Assembly (NCBI RefSeq): GCF_004193775.1
Contig: NC_041021.1
Span: 2,366,001-2,430,000 of the forward strand
DNA length: 64,000 nucleotides
Direction: 5' to 3'
Source of the DNA: Glycine soja
Lineage: Eukaryota; Streptophyta; Magnoliopsida; Fabales; Fabaceae
The position numbers and the translations under genes are program-made. The notes under the pieces were generated by a model. The model was not told the DNA's origin and made no database searches. It saw nothing but the letters and a program-made list of their open reading frames with translations. Positions 20,353-33,681 of the stretch are shown here, piece after piece (the first letter of the stretch is position 1; each line of letters starts with the position of its first letter).

Positions 20353-21412
20353 TGTAAATTGTCCTGAGCTTAACCTTGTATTGCCCTTTTTTTTTTGTTT
20401 TAAATTAATGCTTAGTATAAATAATTTCCAGTACTATGTGTTGTGGTGATCTCTCTGATGAGATGGGGTGGAATCATAATAACTAACTACAGTTACCTAC
20501 ATTTTTACCAATGAAAACTGTATGATTTTTGGGAAAACATGAATTACCGATTGGATCTTATATTGGTATAATTTGTGTAAGTATGCTCTTATGTACTCTT
20601 TAAAACTATAACATAACTACTGTGTATGCTCAACAAGCAATTAAATTAGACAAGGCCGATATGCATTTTAAGAATTTGTACCAAAACCTCTGTAGTTGTA
20701 GGTATAGATAGAGAAGGCCAGTGTCATTCACTCGTTCATAAATGTTGTATTTGTTGGTTGGTTTGTATATTGACACACTACCTAAAGTCCCAAACAATGA
20801 TAGTTTATTGACTATAAAAGTAATAATATGCTTTTTATTTTTTATTTCTGTTGTCTTATTAACCAATTCCTTGGTAAAGGTGAAAAACATGAATACAGAA
20901 AAGCACTATTTTCTCTTTTCTGGATGGTTCTCACACAATTTTTTCTTCTTCATTTTTCCTGGAAATTGACCTCATTAGATGTCAAGACTGTACTTACGAA
21001 TGGCATTACTACCCACTGCTTCAACAAAAGCTAAAAGCTCCAACATTTTAACTTTCTTGTTACAACCACAGACTAAAACATGGTATTTTTGTAGGATCCA
21101 ATCGCTGGGACTTCAAAAATTACAGCAGGTTTGGAGAAATGTACCCGGAATGATGAATAATTGGATACCTTTACTAGTGTCTCATGAAAAGCCAGAGAAT
21201 AAACTTTCCAGTCACAGTTAAATAATCTTCATCAATTGAGACAATGTTGGATTGACCTAAAAAATTTCTGGAATTGAAATAATATTTTGTTCATATATTA
21301 AACTCAATTAAAAACAAAATGCATAACGTTATATCATTTTAAAACAACAATGCTTTTGTTAAGGTATAACATTGAGTGCAAGTCTAGAAAATTCTATATG
21401 ATTTTAAAAAGT
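20353..21412. other. AT-rich 3' flank of the split gene
   Basis: Probably contains the 3' UTR and end of the split gene. A short open stretch at 21095-21221 (RIQSLGLQKLQQVWRNVP) follows a TTTGTAG but I cannot match it to a family. Otherwise nothing seen. Confidence 0.4.
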
Positions 21413-22425
21413 TACGCAAAAGTGCACTTTTGGTCTCCAGTTTATCTCCAATTTTGGATTTGGTGCCTCAATTTTATAAATTCCTGCAAAATTGGTCCAG
21501 GAAGCCTGATTTGAATGTTGACCGTTAACCTTAAACGTTGACTGCCACGTGTCAATGTCTAAGTGGTTTCTTGTAAAGACTTCATTTTTTAGGTAAAGTT
21601 GCATTTTTGGTCCCCCAATTTTACTCCAATTTCGATTTTAGTCCCCTTATAATTTAATGCCCGATTTTGCTCCCCTTATAAATTTAGCCAAATTTCATTA
21701 CTGGAGAAATTGTATTTCAAATTTCAAACAAAAATACCATTGACATACATAGACCACTCAAGCAGTCGTATACACATAATACTGCATGGAAGAACAAAAT
21801 AAAAATAAAAATAGGGGGTTATTACAAAACCTATTAAAGTAAGAGATCTGAAAATTTCTGATCCAGGTTGGGATTCATGCGCCACTTTCCCAAGTTGAAC
21901 AACCCCGGAAGTGGGAGAGAGACAAAGAGTGATTTTTCTCTGAATTTCAAGTGAGTGAAAAACTTGTGATGAAAAAGAAGTGCGAGATTTATCAAGACTT
22001 ATCATGTCTCTAGCACCAGTAGTTAAACCATTCAAAAGACCAATTTTGCAAGAACAGTTTATAAAGGGATTTATAAAACCGGGGGACTAAATGTGTGAAT
22101 TAAACTATAGGGAGACCAAAATCAAAATTGGAGTAAAACTGGGGGGATCAAAAGTGCAATTTTACCTACAAAAAATGAAGCCTTTACAGGGAACCACTCA
22201 GACGTTGACACGTGTCATTGACACGTGGCAGTCACACATGATATTGACATGTGGCAGTCAACGTCTGAGGTTAACAGTCAACGTCCAAATCGGGCTTCCA
22301 GGACTAATTTTGCAGAGATTTATAAAACCAGGGGACCAAATTTATGAATTAAATTATAGGGGGACCAAATCCGAAATTAAAGATAAAATAGGGAACCAAT
22401 TTTACAATTTTGCCAAAAAATTAAT
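21413..22425. mobile_element. Long foldback element with a captured gene fragment
   Basis: Two long inverse arms (about 21413-21700 and 22050-22425) share TTTGGTC(T/C)CC, GCAAAATTGGTCC, CGTTGACTGCCACGTGTCAA and GACTTCATTTTTTAGGTAAA in opposite orientation. The right arm has an extra internal duplication of the CACGTGTCA block. The centre holds an unrelated gene fragment. This is a Mutator-like or foldback non-autonomous element; termini and TSD are not certain to the base. Confidence 0.6.
21820..22035 (-). pseudogene. Captured fragment resembling an aspartyl protease / basic 7S globulin-like gene
   Basis: Minus-strand reading GLTTGARDMISLDKS, FSSQVFHSLEIQRKITLCLS, TSGVVQLGK and GSEIFRSLT follows the pattern of the plant xylanase-inhibitor/basic 7S globulin class (a Gly-rich turn, SL.SQ....-QRKFT-CLS, then G.(I/V).FG). 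Only one exon-like piece is present, between the arms of a foldback element. Assignment is from motif memory and is moderate. Confidence 0.45.
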
Positions 22426-23579
22426 AAAACTTAAAAACATTTTTTTAGAAGACTCTGTCCACAAAGAAGTAAACAAAATCAGGAATAAAAGAAGAAGCCA
22501 TTAGTCAAATAGTAATCATAAAATTATACCTTTCATTAAGTGTAAGTTTTAATTTGAATTTCTCAATATTATCCAATACATTGTGGTTATATAATGAAAA
22601 GTTGATTATTTTCAATGCATATAAAATATAAAAAATCATTAGAAGTAATAAAGTTGACAGTCTTACTATGTTGATGTGCACTGAAAATAAATGAGAAACG
22701 TGAATTACTACACAATACATGTTAGTAGTTATCATACAGTTATGAGTAACGTAAATTACCATTTCTAGCATTTTATGTTAAACAACAACTTGCATTATAA
22801 GAAAACAGTCTGTGACTGAACTTATACATGACAAATGAAAATTTAAGAAAAAATAGAATAGTTGTTATCAATAATGAAAAAGGAAAAGATATTGTTATCT
22901 TCTCCTTGATGTAACTTATTAGTTATTTCTCACTAAACATCTCATTTTAAGATGTAAGAATAAAGGTAATGAAAATTAGTTCACATTCAAAATTACCTTA
23001 CTCTCAAACTTTTTCTTAATCATGAAAAACTCATTATTTTTTATATTGCAAAGAAAGAAAGCTACACACAAGAAAACTATAACGTTTTTTAGAAACATAA
23101 CACATAGCAAATTGAATTTTAGACAAAAATAATCATATTACATTAATTTCAAACCTGTGAATCATGCTCCAAGACATCTTTATTGACGTATTTGTCATTA
23201 TCAAATTTAAGAAAATGGTTTCATTTCATATGTTGTTTGCCTCATACCTTGTTGCCTGCCATGTTAGTGGTGCCTACATAACATTGGAAAAATTTATGTA
23301 ATTAATAAATAAATAAAAAGTAACAAAGGAACGCACAGAACTTGCAACCGCCACAGACCAACTATTTCCTACATGTCCATAAAGAAAAACCACAAACGAA
23401 TTACTCTAGCTTGCAACATTTAATCAATATTTCCAGGAACAATTTTTGAAATCTGTCACCCTTTTCGACATTTGAGAGAAAGAAATACTTACAGAAATTA
23501 GATGCTGAGTTGGACAAAAAATGAACAGATGATGGGTATATATGATAATGGATGCTATGAAATGCTTTGCATTTTTTTC
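22426..23579. other. AT-rich intergenic DNA
   Basis: No coding exon, RNA gene or transposon terminus recognised. Confidence 0.5.
23575..23579 (+). repeat. Left TSD of the copia element
   Basis: TTTTC, repeated at 28187-28191. Confidence 0.85.
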
Positions 23580-23813
23580 TGTTAAAAATAATGTAATTCA
23601 AATGTAATTGTCTAATTTTGTTAGTATGTGAAATGCATTAGAGGTTAAGCCTTAGTGTATAAATATTATGTAAACCTTTGTCATAAGGGTGAGTGATTGT
23701 TGTTTTCTGATGCTCAATTCCTATTCAAGTTGTTATTTTTATGTTAGTCACTCTCTTTCTCTCTTGTTCAATCCTTTCCAAATACCACCAAGAAACGTTG
23801 ATCAATTCTAACA
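23580..23813 (+). repeat. 5' LTR of the copia element
   Basis: 234 bp, TG...CA. Contains GTGTATAAATATT (TATA-like) and a CT-rich 3' part ending TCTAACA. Confidence 0.93.
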
Positions 23814-23815
23814 AT

Positions 23816-23828
23816 TGGCACCAGAGCT
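23816..23828 (+). promoter_or_regulatory. Primer binding site of the copia element
   Basis: TTGGCACCAGAGC sits just after the LTR. It resembles the TGGTATCAGAGC sites complementary to the 3' end of initiator tRNA-Met used by copia elements. Confidence 0.7.
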
Positions 23829-23860
23829 ACATGATCCACGACGACATACGACAGTGAACA

Positions 23861-26800
23861 ATGGCAATGTTGAAGAACAACGACCAAATCCCAGCGAAGC
23901 TACCAATTTTCGATGGAACCAACTATGAGAGGTGGACGGCGCAAATGAAGGTGGTATTCAGATATCAAGGCGTGCTTGATATCATAAGCACCGACGTCAC
24001 ACCATTAGAGATAAACCCCACGAAGGCACACAGGGCAACCCACAGTGAACAAATGAAGAAAGATGATAAAGCAATCTTCCTAATTCATCAATGTGTGGAT
24101 TCAAATGTCCTAGAGAAAATCATTGACTATGAGATGACCAAAGAAGCATGGGATGTGTTGGCTACAACTTACGCCAATGACAAGCAAACCAAGAAGGTGA
24201 GATTGATGGCACTCCAACGTCAATTGGGTTTGCTTCAGATGGAATCAAACGAAATGGTGGCACAATTCGTAAACAGGTTGATGATTCTTGCAAACCAAAT
24301 GAAGAGTTGTGGTGAGGTGGTGACTGATTCGATGAAGGTGGAAAAGGTACTCACCAATTTAACACCAAGCTTTGATCATATTGTCTTTGTAATTGAACAA
24401 TCAAAGGACCTAGAAACGTTGAAATTGGAGCAATTACTGGGTTCTTTGGAAGCACACGAGTTAAAGATGAAGAACAGAGAAGGTATCAAGAAAAAAGAGA
24501 AGGATTCCGAGAAAGTCCTATTTGCTAAAAATCAAAAGAAAGGTGGTGGTGATTCTTGGAAGAATAAGAAAGGGAAAGACAAGTGGAGGTATAACAAATA
24601 AGAAAGCAGTGGTTCTAAAAGTGAGAATCAAAAGAAAGAAGGAGAAAACAATGGAAATGGAAAGAAGAAATCAAAGGAGCACATTCAGTGCTATAACTGT
24701 CAAAAGTATGGTCATTATGCATATGAGTGTAGTAATCCTAAAGTGCCTAGGAAGAGAAGTGAAGAAGCACAATTTGCGCGTGACTCTGATGATGAAGAAG
24801 CAGTGATGTTAATGGCCACTGTTAATAGTGAAATAGGCGTTAAGGAATGGTGGTATTTGGACACTGGTTGTTCAAACCATATGACAGGACATAAAGATTG
24901 GTTTTGTGAAATTGATGAAACAATGAAAAGAAGCATCAAATTTGGTGATGATAGGTCAATAATGGCTAAAGGAATTGGCAAGGTGGCCATAAGAAGAGTA
25001 GATGGGAGCAAGGTGACCATCAGTGATGTCCTATATGTTCCTAACATGGAAAGCAATCTGCTAAGCTTGGGACAATGGCTAGAGAAAGGATTCTCAATGC
25101 ATATGGAAGGTGAACACATGGAAGTAGCTGATTCTAATTGGAAATGTGTCTTGAAAATTGATGTGTCTAAGAACAGAACATTCAAGGTGGGTGTAAGCAC
25201 CATTAAGCATAAGTTCTTGACTGCTCAAAGCAATGACAGTGTGTGGAAGTGGCATAAAAGACTTGGACATTTGAACTTCAACAACCTAAACAAGCTGCAG
25301 AAGAAGAACATGGTTGTGGGACTATCTTCAATTGAAGTACCGAGGCAAGTGTGTGGTAGATGCTGTGAAGGAAAACAACCAAGGAAGGTTTACAATGCAG
25401 TAGTTCCAACTAGGGCCAAAGAAAAGCTTGCAGTGATTCACTCTGATGTGTGTGGCCCATTTGAAATCAAATCTCATGGAGGTAACTTGTATTTTGTCTC
25501 TTTTATAGATTACTTTACAAAGAAACTGTAGGTTTATCTGTTACAAAGAAAGAGTGAAGTATTTGTAACATTTAAATCATTCAAGTTACTAGTTGAAAAG
25601 CAATCTGGTTGTTCAATTAAGATGCTTAGAACTGATGGTGGAGGAGAGTACACTTCACTTGAATTTGAAAATTTCTGCAAGGAAGAAGGAATAATTCATG
25701 AGGTAATGGTTCCATACACTCCTCAACACAATGGAACTGCTGAGAGAAGGAATAGAACATTGTTAAATATGGTTAGATGCATGCTGAGAGAGAAGCATCT
25801 TCTACATGATTTCTGGGCAGAGACAGTATCCATAGTTGCTCACATCTTGAATAGATGTCCTACAAAGAGGCTTGACAGTTTGACACCAGAAGAAGCTTGG
25901 AGTGGACTCAAGCCTAGTGTGAAACACTTCAAGGTATTTGGCTCACTTTGTTACAGGCATGTGCCTGAACAGAATAGAAGAAAACTGGACTTAAGGGCTC
26001 AAACCATGATCTTGGTAGGTTATCACAGTATTGGGGCCTATAAACTTTTTGATCCCTTGAGCAAGAAAATTATGATAAGTAATGATGTGATTATGGATAA
26101 GACAAAGGAATTGGACTGGAACATTGGTATGGAAAGACAAACCAATAAAACAGTAGAAGTTGAACTAGGAGAAGAAATACAGGATGAAGTTCAGATTGAC
26201 AGTGAACAATATGTGAATGATGAGCAAAATGTGAATGATGGGCCAGATGTGATTGGGGCTGTATCTTTGAGAAGGTCACTAAGACAGATATCTCCACCAA
26301 TGAAGTTTCAAGACTATGATGTCTTCCCTGATGCTACTATCAATGTTAATGGTGAGCTGATGAACTTAGTGCTGTTAGTAGAAGCAGAACCAATTTCACT
26401 TGAAGAGGCACTAGCTAGTCCACATTGGAGAAAGGCCATGGAAGAAGAATTGAGATCAATTTAGAAAAACAACACTTGGGAAATGGTGAATTTACCAAGT
26501 AATAAGAAAGCCATAGAAGTGAAGTGGGTTTTCAAAACCAAAGTCAAGCCATCTGGTGAAATTGCGAAGTATAAGGCAAGGCTAGTTGCAAAAGGTTTCT
26601 TGCAAAAGCCTGGTCTTGATTTCAATGAAGTATATGCCCTTGTAGCTAGAATTGAAACAGTGAGACTCATAGTTGCAATTGCTAGCATGAGGAAATGGAC
26701 AGTGAGTCAGCTAGATGTGAAGTCTGCTTTTCTCAATGATCCATTAGAAGAAGAAGTATACACAAGGCAACCACCTGGCTATGAGAAGATAAGCATGGAA

Positions 26801-27938
26801 GATAGGGTAATGAAGCTGAACAAAACCCTATATGGCTTAAAGCAAGCTCCATGAGCTTGGAATAAGAGGATTGATGGATTTCTACAAAAGCAAAAGTTTC
26901 TGAAATGCACCACTGAACATGAAGTGTACTTGAAGGACTATGGAGTAATTGGTGTAGTGATGCTATGCTTGTATGTGGATGATCTTCTTGTCACTGGTGA
27001 TAGCAAACAGGAGATTGACAGGTTTAAGAAGGAAATGATGGATGAATTTGAAATGTCTGATATAGGCAGAATAGCTTATTTCCTAGGTATGGAATTTGTG
27101 ACAACTAAGAGTGGCATATTCCTTCACCAAAAGAAATATGCAACTGATATATTGAAAAGGTTCAATATGCTTGATTGCAATTCTGCTACTACTCCTTGTG
27201 AACCAGGAATAAAACTGTCTATTGGTGAAGACACAAACTTGGTTGATTCAACACTATATAGGCAACTCATTGGCTCATTTGATATATTTGTGTAATTCTA
27301 GGCCAGATATCACCTATGGAGTTGGCTTGGTTAGTATATTCATGAAGAAACCTTGCAAGGATCATCTACTTGCAGCTAAGAGAATTCTTTGATATGTGAA
27401 GGGCACACTAGAATGTGGGATTCTGTTTCTTGCAGCAAAAGAAAATTCTGAGATAAAAATTGTTGGCTACACAGATGCAGATTGGAGTTAAGATGTTGGT
27501 GATAGAAAGAGCACATTCGGGTACATGTTCATGCTTGGAAATGCTCCTATATCATGGTGTTCAAAGAAACAAGAGGTGGTGGCATTATCTAGTTGTGAAG
27601 CTGAGTATATCTCAACTGCTTTTGGTGCAAGCCAAGTCCTCTGGCTAGGAATGTTACTAGAAGAGCTTAACATCAAATGTAGTAATGTAATGAAGCTTAG
27701 GATTGATAACAAATCAGCCATAGACCTTGCTAAGCATCCAATAGCTCATGGACGTAGTAAGCATATAAAGGTAAAATATCACTTTCTTCGTGACCAAGTT
27801 AACAAGAACAAACTAGCACTTGAGCATTGCAGAACTGAGGAGCAGTTTGCAAATATGCTAACCAAAGCTTTGAAGCCTAAGAGACTTGAAGAAATGAAGA
27901 ACAAAATTGGGATGCACAAATTGATAGATTTGAATTAA
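23861..27938 (+). pseudogene. Copia gag-pol polyprotein with six in-frame stops and one frameshift
   Basis: Gag starts MAMLKNNDQIP (23861). In the same frame follow a CCHC knuckle CYNCQKYGHYAYEC (24689), protease motif DTGCSNHM (24860), integrase with HLNFNNLNKLQ/CGRCCEGKQ zinc binding and D in DVCGPF, D in TDGGGEY and E after [13 protein letters not shown] with KARLVAKGF, LDVKSAFL and YVDDLLVTG (26972), and RNase H with LSSCEAEYIS (27589). Breaks: TAA 24599, TAG 25529, TAG 26462, TGA 26852, a +1 shift near 27280, TGA 27390 and TAA 27489. At least 26852 and 27390 look like CGA-to-TGA changes. Nonfunctional as read; it could be mobilised only in trans. Confidence 0.92.
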
Positions 27939-27945
27939 GGTGGTG
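27937..27945 (+). promoter_or_regulatory. Polypurine tract of the copia element
   Basis: AAGGTGGTG lies immediately before the 3' LTR, just after the polyprotein stop. Confidence 0.7.
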
Positions 27946-28186
27946 TGTTAAAAATAGTGTAATTCAAATGTAATTGTCCAATTTTGTTAGTCTGTGAAAT
28001 GCATTAGAGGTTAAGCCTTACTTAGTGTATAAATAGCATGTAAACCTTTGTCATAAGGGTGAGTGATTGCTGTTTTCTGACGCTCAATTCCTATTCAAGA
28101 AGTTGTTATTTTTCTGTTACTCAGTGTCTTTCTCTCTTGTTCAATCCTTTCCAAATACCACCAAGAAACATTGATCAATTCTAACA
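27946..28186 (+). repeat. 3' LTR of the copia element
   Basis: 241 bp, TGTTAAAAATAG...TCTAACA. Has 4-bp and 3-bp insertions relative to the 5' LTR. Confidence 0.93.
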
Positions 28187-28191
28187 TTTTC
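28187..28191 (+). repeat. Right TSD of the copia element
   Basis: TTTTC, identical to 23575-23579. Confidence 0.85.
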
Positions 28192-31100
28192 AAGGCCTTA
28201 TGCACTCTCAACATTGTATTTATTTGGTTTATTTTTATCAATAATAAACGTTGCAATGATCAATGCCATTCACTTATTCACTTGCTCATACAAAGAGACC
28301 GAGATAAAGTTTTTAAAGGTGCCCATTCAAAATGACGTCTCATAATAATTGTGTTAATATTTAATATGAATCCATTCCATGAAATTAATAAAAATAAAGA
28401 GAATATTTTTTAACACATAAAATCATGGAATTGTGTATTAAATAAAGGGAATTTCTAGATAGTAACGGTGCATTAAATTGGCGAGGTTGGTAGTGGAATT
28501 CAAAGAAATCATTACTAGAATCAAGCACCCTATCTGAAGAATTGTGTGCAGAGTAGAACCTAAACTTAAAAGAGGATGGATATATATAATCCCCCGTGCC
28601 ATGAATGTATTTCCTAAAGTATTTAATTTTTTTTTTTTGTGGCCAAACATATTCTCGATGAACTTGGAGCGCCTCCTTAAATGGGTTGTCAATTTGAAGA
28701 GTTGGGAGATATTTGAAAGACTAAATCTTACTGTCAAGGTTATCACAATACCTCCAATTAGGTTTTTAAGTGAAAAAACTATTTCTTACATTTTCTTTTT
28801 TATTAGAATAAATTTATGTGACCAGGAGAATTTTTTTAAAATAAGATTTGTATTTTTTTAAAATAAGATTTATATTTTCTATTAGAAATTGTTTCTTAGT
28901 AATAACAAATATCTGATGCATAACAATGCTATCATTAAGTGAAAATAAAAAATATAAAAATGTGAATTTTTTAGAATTTTTTACCATTAAAATAAAATTA
29001 TATGAGAACCAAAACAAAAAAGTCAAAAAACTTACTTAAATTTTTTTGAATGGAAATGCCTTTAATACATAACTCTTCGTATTTTAGATAAGTGAGTGGA
29101 GGAGGTTACACGCAGAGTTTTTTAACTGACATTAAAAATTGAGAACTATTAGGTGTTATTTAAAGCCCAAATTAAAGTAATTTGCATTGAACACCGCATA
29201 TTGGTCGTTTGCATTCAACACCACCCAAATTAAGGTTCTATCATTGAAATAAATTAATTCTACAATCACGGCGCTATATATATTAAATATACTTAACTAA
29301 CTTTCTTATTTACATATTTTTCTTTCTTATATTTAAGATCAAAGAAATACCTACCATCTAGATTCCGGAGAAAAAAAATTGTGTTCCCTCTGCCTGTGCT
29401 ACTTTTTTTAAGATATTGTTTTAGAAATTCTTTTTTATTAAGACATTTTATGAATTAATTTTTTAATCAAAATATTAATAATTAATTTAGTTCATGAATT
29501 ATTTTTTTTCCTTTATGATAATTGGAGAATGTAATAGTTTAGTTTTAAAAATTAAAATTCCAGTATTATTTTTTTTCTCCATGCATTAGTTACTTAAGGA
29601 TAATTTTGAAAAATAATAAAATTACAAATAAATTTAATGCTAATAACTAAATTAATAAAAATTTTAAATAAATATAAATTAGTCAATAATGTCTTATAAT
29701 TAGGAAATAAGTATTATTATTAATTTTTAATCTTGCTAACGAGTTCTAAGAATATTAATTTAAAAATTAAAAAGAGTAAAAAAAACATCAAAATTTTACA
29801 TATTTTAATGGATATTTTTCCTTTTAATTTTTTAATCAATATTTTTTTTTTCATTCTATAAAAATGTCCCGAATTGTGGGTATGTTTACCTAAACCAATG
29901 GGTAGTCCTTTTGGCACAAACACAGATAACGTAGGACACAGTCAACATCTTGTGGCTCTACAAATCGTTGATTATTGGCCACGAGGAAAGTGAGTCCAAT
30001 AGTTGTTACCTATTAGGTGCCAGCTACTACTCTCTAAGAATGTGGGTACGTTAGTGCCACTGTCACATACATTTTTTTATTACTTTTATTTTTCAACAAT
30101 CTTAATTAAGATGGACTTTTGGTTTTCTAATGGAATCCGAAGCATCCCACATGTTTCAGTTTTAAAGATTAATTATGGGACTGATTTTTAATTTAAAGTT
30201 TAGTTTTGGTTCTCTAATAGAATCCTAAAGTATACCAAATGTTTCCATTCTTTAGATTAATTATGAGATTAATCTTCAATTTTAGAATTTAACTACACTT
30301 ACAGTTGTTTGCCACTTCCCATCATTTTTTCTATTACTCTAATTCTCCACGTGGATTTTTCTACGGCTTGTTTTGAAGCTAATTATTATACGTTTAACTA
30401 CATACTATAATTTATTAATGACTAATGAATGAATAATCAGTATTTTATAAGTTCAGTCATTGATCTAATAAATTTAAAATATATTACTGAACGAAGAAGT
30501 TTAAAATATATAAGGTTTACAAAATGTACATCGATATATTACTAATACAAATGAATTGATGTTTAATTATCATGTATTAATAGTGTAAAATTTTTATACT
30601 ATTAACTAATAAAAAATTAATTTTAAAATTATTTTAAAGAAAATTATTATAAAAACAACAAACTTATTATACAGGAGATATATATTTAGATGACAATGTA
30701 AATAGGTTATCAGTAAATTTCAATTAAAAATTCAATATTTTTTCCATAACCGCTTGCAACATGATATTATAGAAATTATGAGTGAAGGATCCATGTTAAA
30801 AGCCTCGAACCTCAAAATATATATTTTGTATAAAAAAAAGTAAACCTCAGTATATTTGCACATAGTATACAGTTTTCATAAACCAAAGACTTTGTTTTGA
30901 ACTCTATCTAAATAAATAAAAAAGAGTAATGTTATTTATAAAAAAACGATTCTTATAATCATTTATATACAAGAAAGAAGTATGAAATAAGATAACCAAT
31001 ATAATATAAATAAATATAGAGACAAGTAAATATATAAAAATATTGTAAAGATTAGTTATATAAATAAACATTACTCGGAAAAATAAAAATTTTCAACCTT

Positions 31101-33571
31101 TGATTCCAAATTCCCACACACATGTAAAAATATTGTAAAAATTAGTAGCATCCCTTTGAGTTGGATCTGATTTCTCTGCAGCAAGAAGCCAAGTTACTTT
31201 GAGTTACATATGTTCTTTCTGCACCCCATCTCAGACGAACAGTCACTCCTCTAACAATTGGAGAAATATTTTCAACCCCTTCTTTTATCCTTTTTTTGCC
31301 ACTTAAATACCACCTTATCAGTCCCACTAAATTATGAAATAGGATTAATTAAATAAAGAGTAAAACATATCATTTTATAAAATTCACATAAATATTACCA
31401 ATAACAATAATAAAAAGTATGTTAAAGAAATATATAAGTATGCTATTAGTATTCTTCCTCAAATTGCTCTCACTTCCATTTTTTTAATAAATGGTCAATT
31501 TAATAATGTCTGAAATTGTGATTTGTTGTCACTTTTGTCTTCAATTTTTTTTTTTTTAGAAAAAGCATCTACAACCGTAATCTGTTTAATTAGTCATCTC
31601 AAATTAACTATTTACTCTGTAATTTTTTTTTAACTATTTAATATTATTTTGGTCCTTAACTTAACTGTGTATTAATATTACACTTAAGTTCTAAGTTGCA
31701 TGGCTGCAATGAGTGACAGATTACAGTATCAAGAACTTTTTAAATTTCACTAATTCTAAAAACTAAATAACAATGAATTTGGGGTGGTCTAACGATGAGA
31801 TAAGCCTAAGATAAATTTAAAGTTTTTTTTACTTAAAAAAAGAAGAAGTATACGTTGAACTTTTTTAATTACTAATATATGTGATATTTTTATTGACATA
31901 TGTGATTTTTTTTAAGTAAATATTTTTTATTGATAAGTTTAAAACATAAGCTTTAGTATCATTGAGCCCACCATGAATGAATTACAATTTTAAAGACTAA
32001 ATTAATATTTTTTTTTCAACCTTTCAACATTGATTAACCCATGTGGCTCCAATAATTCATTCCCATAACCACCCCGACTATATTTTTAATTGATAAGCAA
32101 CATTTCCAGAGACACAAATCCCATCCTCTATCACTTCCTCATCAAGAAAAATAGCAAGACAACTGAAAACTAACACCACTGAATAAGAAAAGGACAAGTA
32201 TCCTTATCCGTTAAATGCTCTCAAAATTGGATTTGCATTTACTCTTCCCAAGCAGTGGCATGTGATACTTGGAGGGGTCATGGGGCAAATCATTGTACAC
32301 CAAGGTGAACCCACACATTAAAGGCAAGTGTTCTTTTGTGTTGTGACTCTACTTGGACACCAAATTCCATCGACCAAAAAAGTAAGGATCAAAGAGAAGG
32401 ACCCAACAAATAAAGGAAAGCAAACACACTGAACAAGAAATGCTTTTCGTTTTCTCTAGCCAAAGTAAAACAACTTTAACCAAATCAGTTCATCATTCTT
32501 TACAACCGTATTATTTAAAGGGGCAAATCATCATATCAAAACGTGAAAAGTAATTATATATCTACTGACCATGTAAGTGTTTGTTTGGGATAGCAACCAG
32601 AATTGATTCTGGGACTCAAAATTATGGGGAAAAATTGAAAAAAAACATAAGCATCTATTTATTGTTTTGGCTTTCAAAGTAATTTGCTATTAATTATGGG
32701 AAAATTAAATCTAATCCAAACATACTATAAATTAATTTTACACTATCATATAATTATAAAATATTATATATATATATAATAAATTTATCAATTTTATAAT
32801 AATCATCTTAAAAAACAAATCTAGTGTGATTTCTGATTGAGTTATTGAGTTATAGTATGACCAATAAACTCTATCAAAAGTCACATGAAGCCCAAGAAAG
32901 AAACAACAACAAAATGTTATCTTAGCAAAAAGCAGTAGTATTTATTTAGAAAATAATGTGACTAACTTAAATAGTTAGGACTCAAGGAAAGTGAGACAGT
33001 TCATAAATATTTCTGCGGTGACTCCTTGCACCAGAAATAAAAAATAAAATAAAATTGGACATCACTATGGACAAGGCATAATAATATTTACTTAAACGTT
33101 ATTCACGAGATACACGATTGTATTTGCTTGAAAGTGAAACATGAGTGTGTACAAATTGTAGGGAAATCCAGAAGACCCAACTTTCCCCAAGAAAACAATT
33201 TCTGAAAATGGAACACTTTTTATCATGTATGGTAATAAAACTACAAAAGAATGTCCATTTTGTGTTTTCTACAATGTACGACAAATAGACACAAACCGCA
33301 GATTATTGCAGACTTGTCTACATCTCTTTTCCTATTATCACATGTGAACTACCGCACCTTCCTCACATTACCAAAATCAACAAATAAAAAAAAAGAAAAA
33401 AACCCTCAAAATTATAACAAAAATAGAGTAACAAGGAAACCAAAAAATCCTTTTTACGCAATATTAACATAGTCCATCCATAGAATGTTTCACAATAATA
33501 CATTATATTAACTATCAAGAGTTAAAATGATGAGAATAATGAGAAACTGTTCCTCACTGTACTGTGAACAG
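28192..33571. other. Long AT-rich intergenic region
   Basis: About 5.4 kb with no gene I can support. It contains many T/A homopolymer runs, short dispersed repeats and one MITE-like inverted repeat (about 31770-31985). Open frames here are short, AT-driven and show no motif. Confidence 0.6.
31770..31985. mobile_element. Possible MITE
   Basis: GGGGTGGTCTAACGATGAGA near the left end is roughly inverse to ATCATTGAGCCCACCATGAA near the right, with AAATTTAAAG / GTTTAAAAC and TTACTT / AAGTAA pairs inside. Borders and TSD are uncertain. Confidence 0.3.
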
Positions 33572-33681
33572 CTATGTACCATTGTTGAATTCTCTACATA
33601 AAAAAATTGTGAAAAGAATTAAGTGTGCTAACGAAAATCCAAAAGAGAGAAAATTGAGACAAGAGAAAAGACATTGCATAG

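Larger units (their letters stand above)
23580..28186 (+). mobile_element. Ty1/copia LTR retrotransposon, full length but mutated
   Basis: A 4.6-kb element: 5' LTR 23580-23813, gag-pol 23861-27938, 3' LTR 27946-28186, 5-bp TSD TTTTC on both sides. LTRs begin TGTTAAAAATA and end TCTAACA. Domain order gag, protease, integrase, RT, RNase H is the copia order. By eye the two LTRs differ by about 12 substitutions and two small indels, so it is not a very recent insertion. Confidence 0.95.

Noticed and set aside
20979..21221. Open frame ending in LQQVWRNVPGMMNNWIP
   Set aside because: Possible exon remnant after a TTTGTAG, but no family recognised and no partner exon; noted only in the flank entry.
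28438..28861. Overlapping open frames on both strands in AT-rich DNA
   Set aside because: Weak coding look on the minus strand (FRKYIHGTGDYIYP) but no recognisable family, start or splice structure.
31142..31327. Minus-strand 61-codon frame with RLRWGAERTYV
   Set aside because: No homologous family recalled and isolated in AT-rich intergenic DNA; not supportable.
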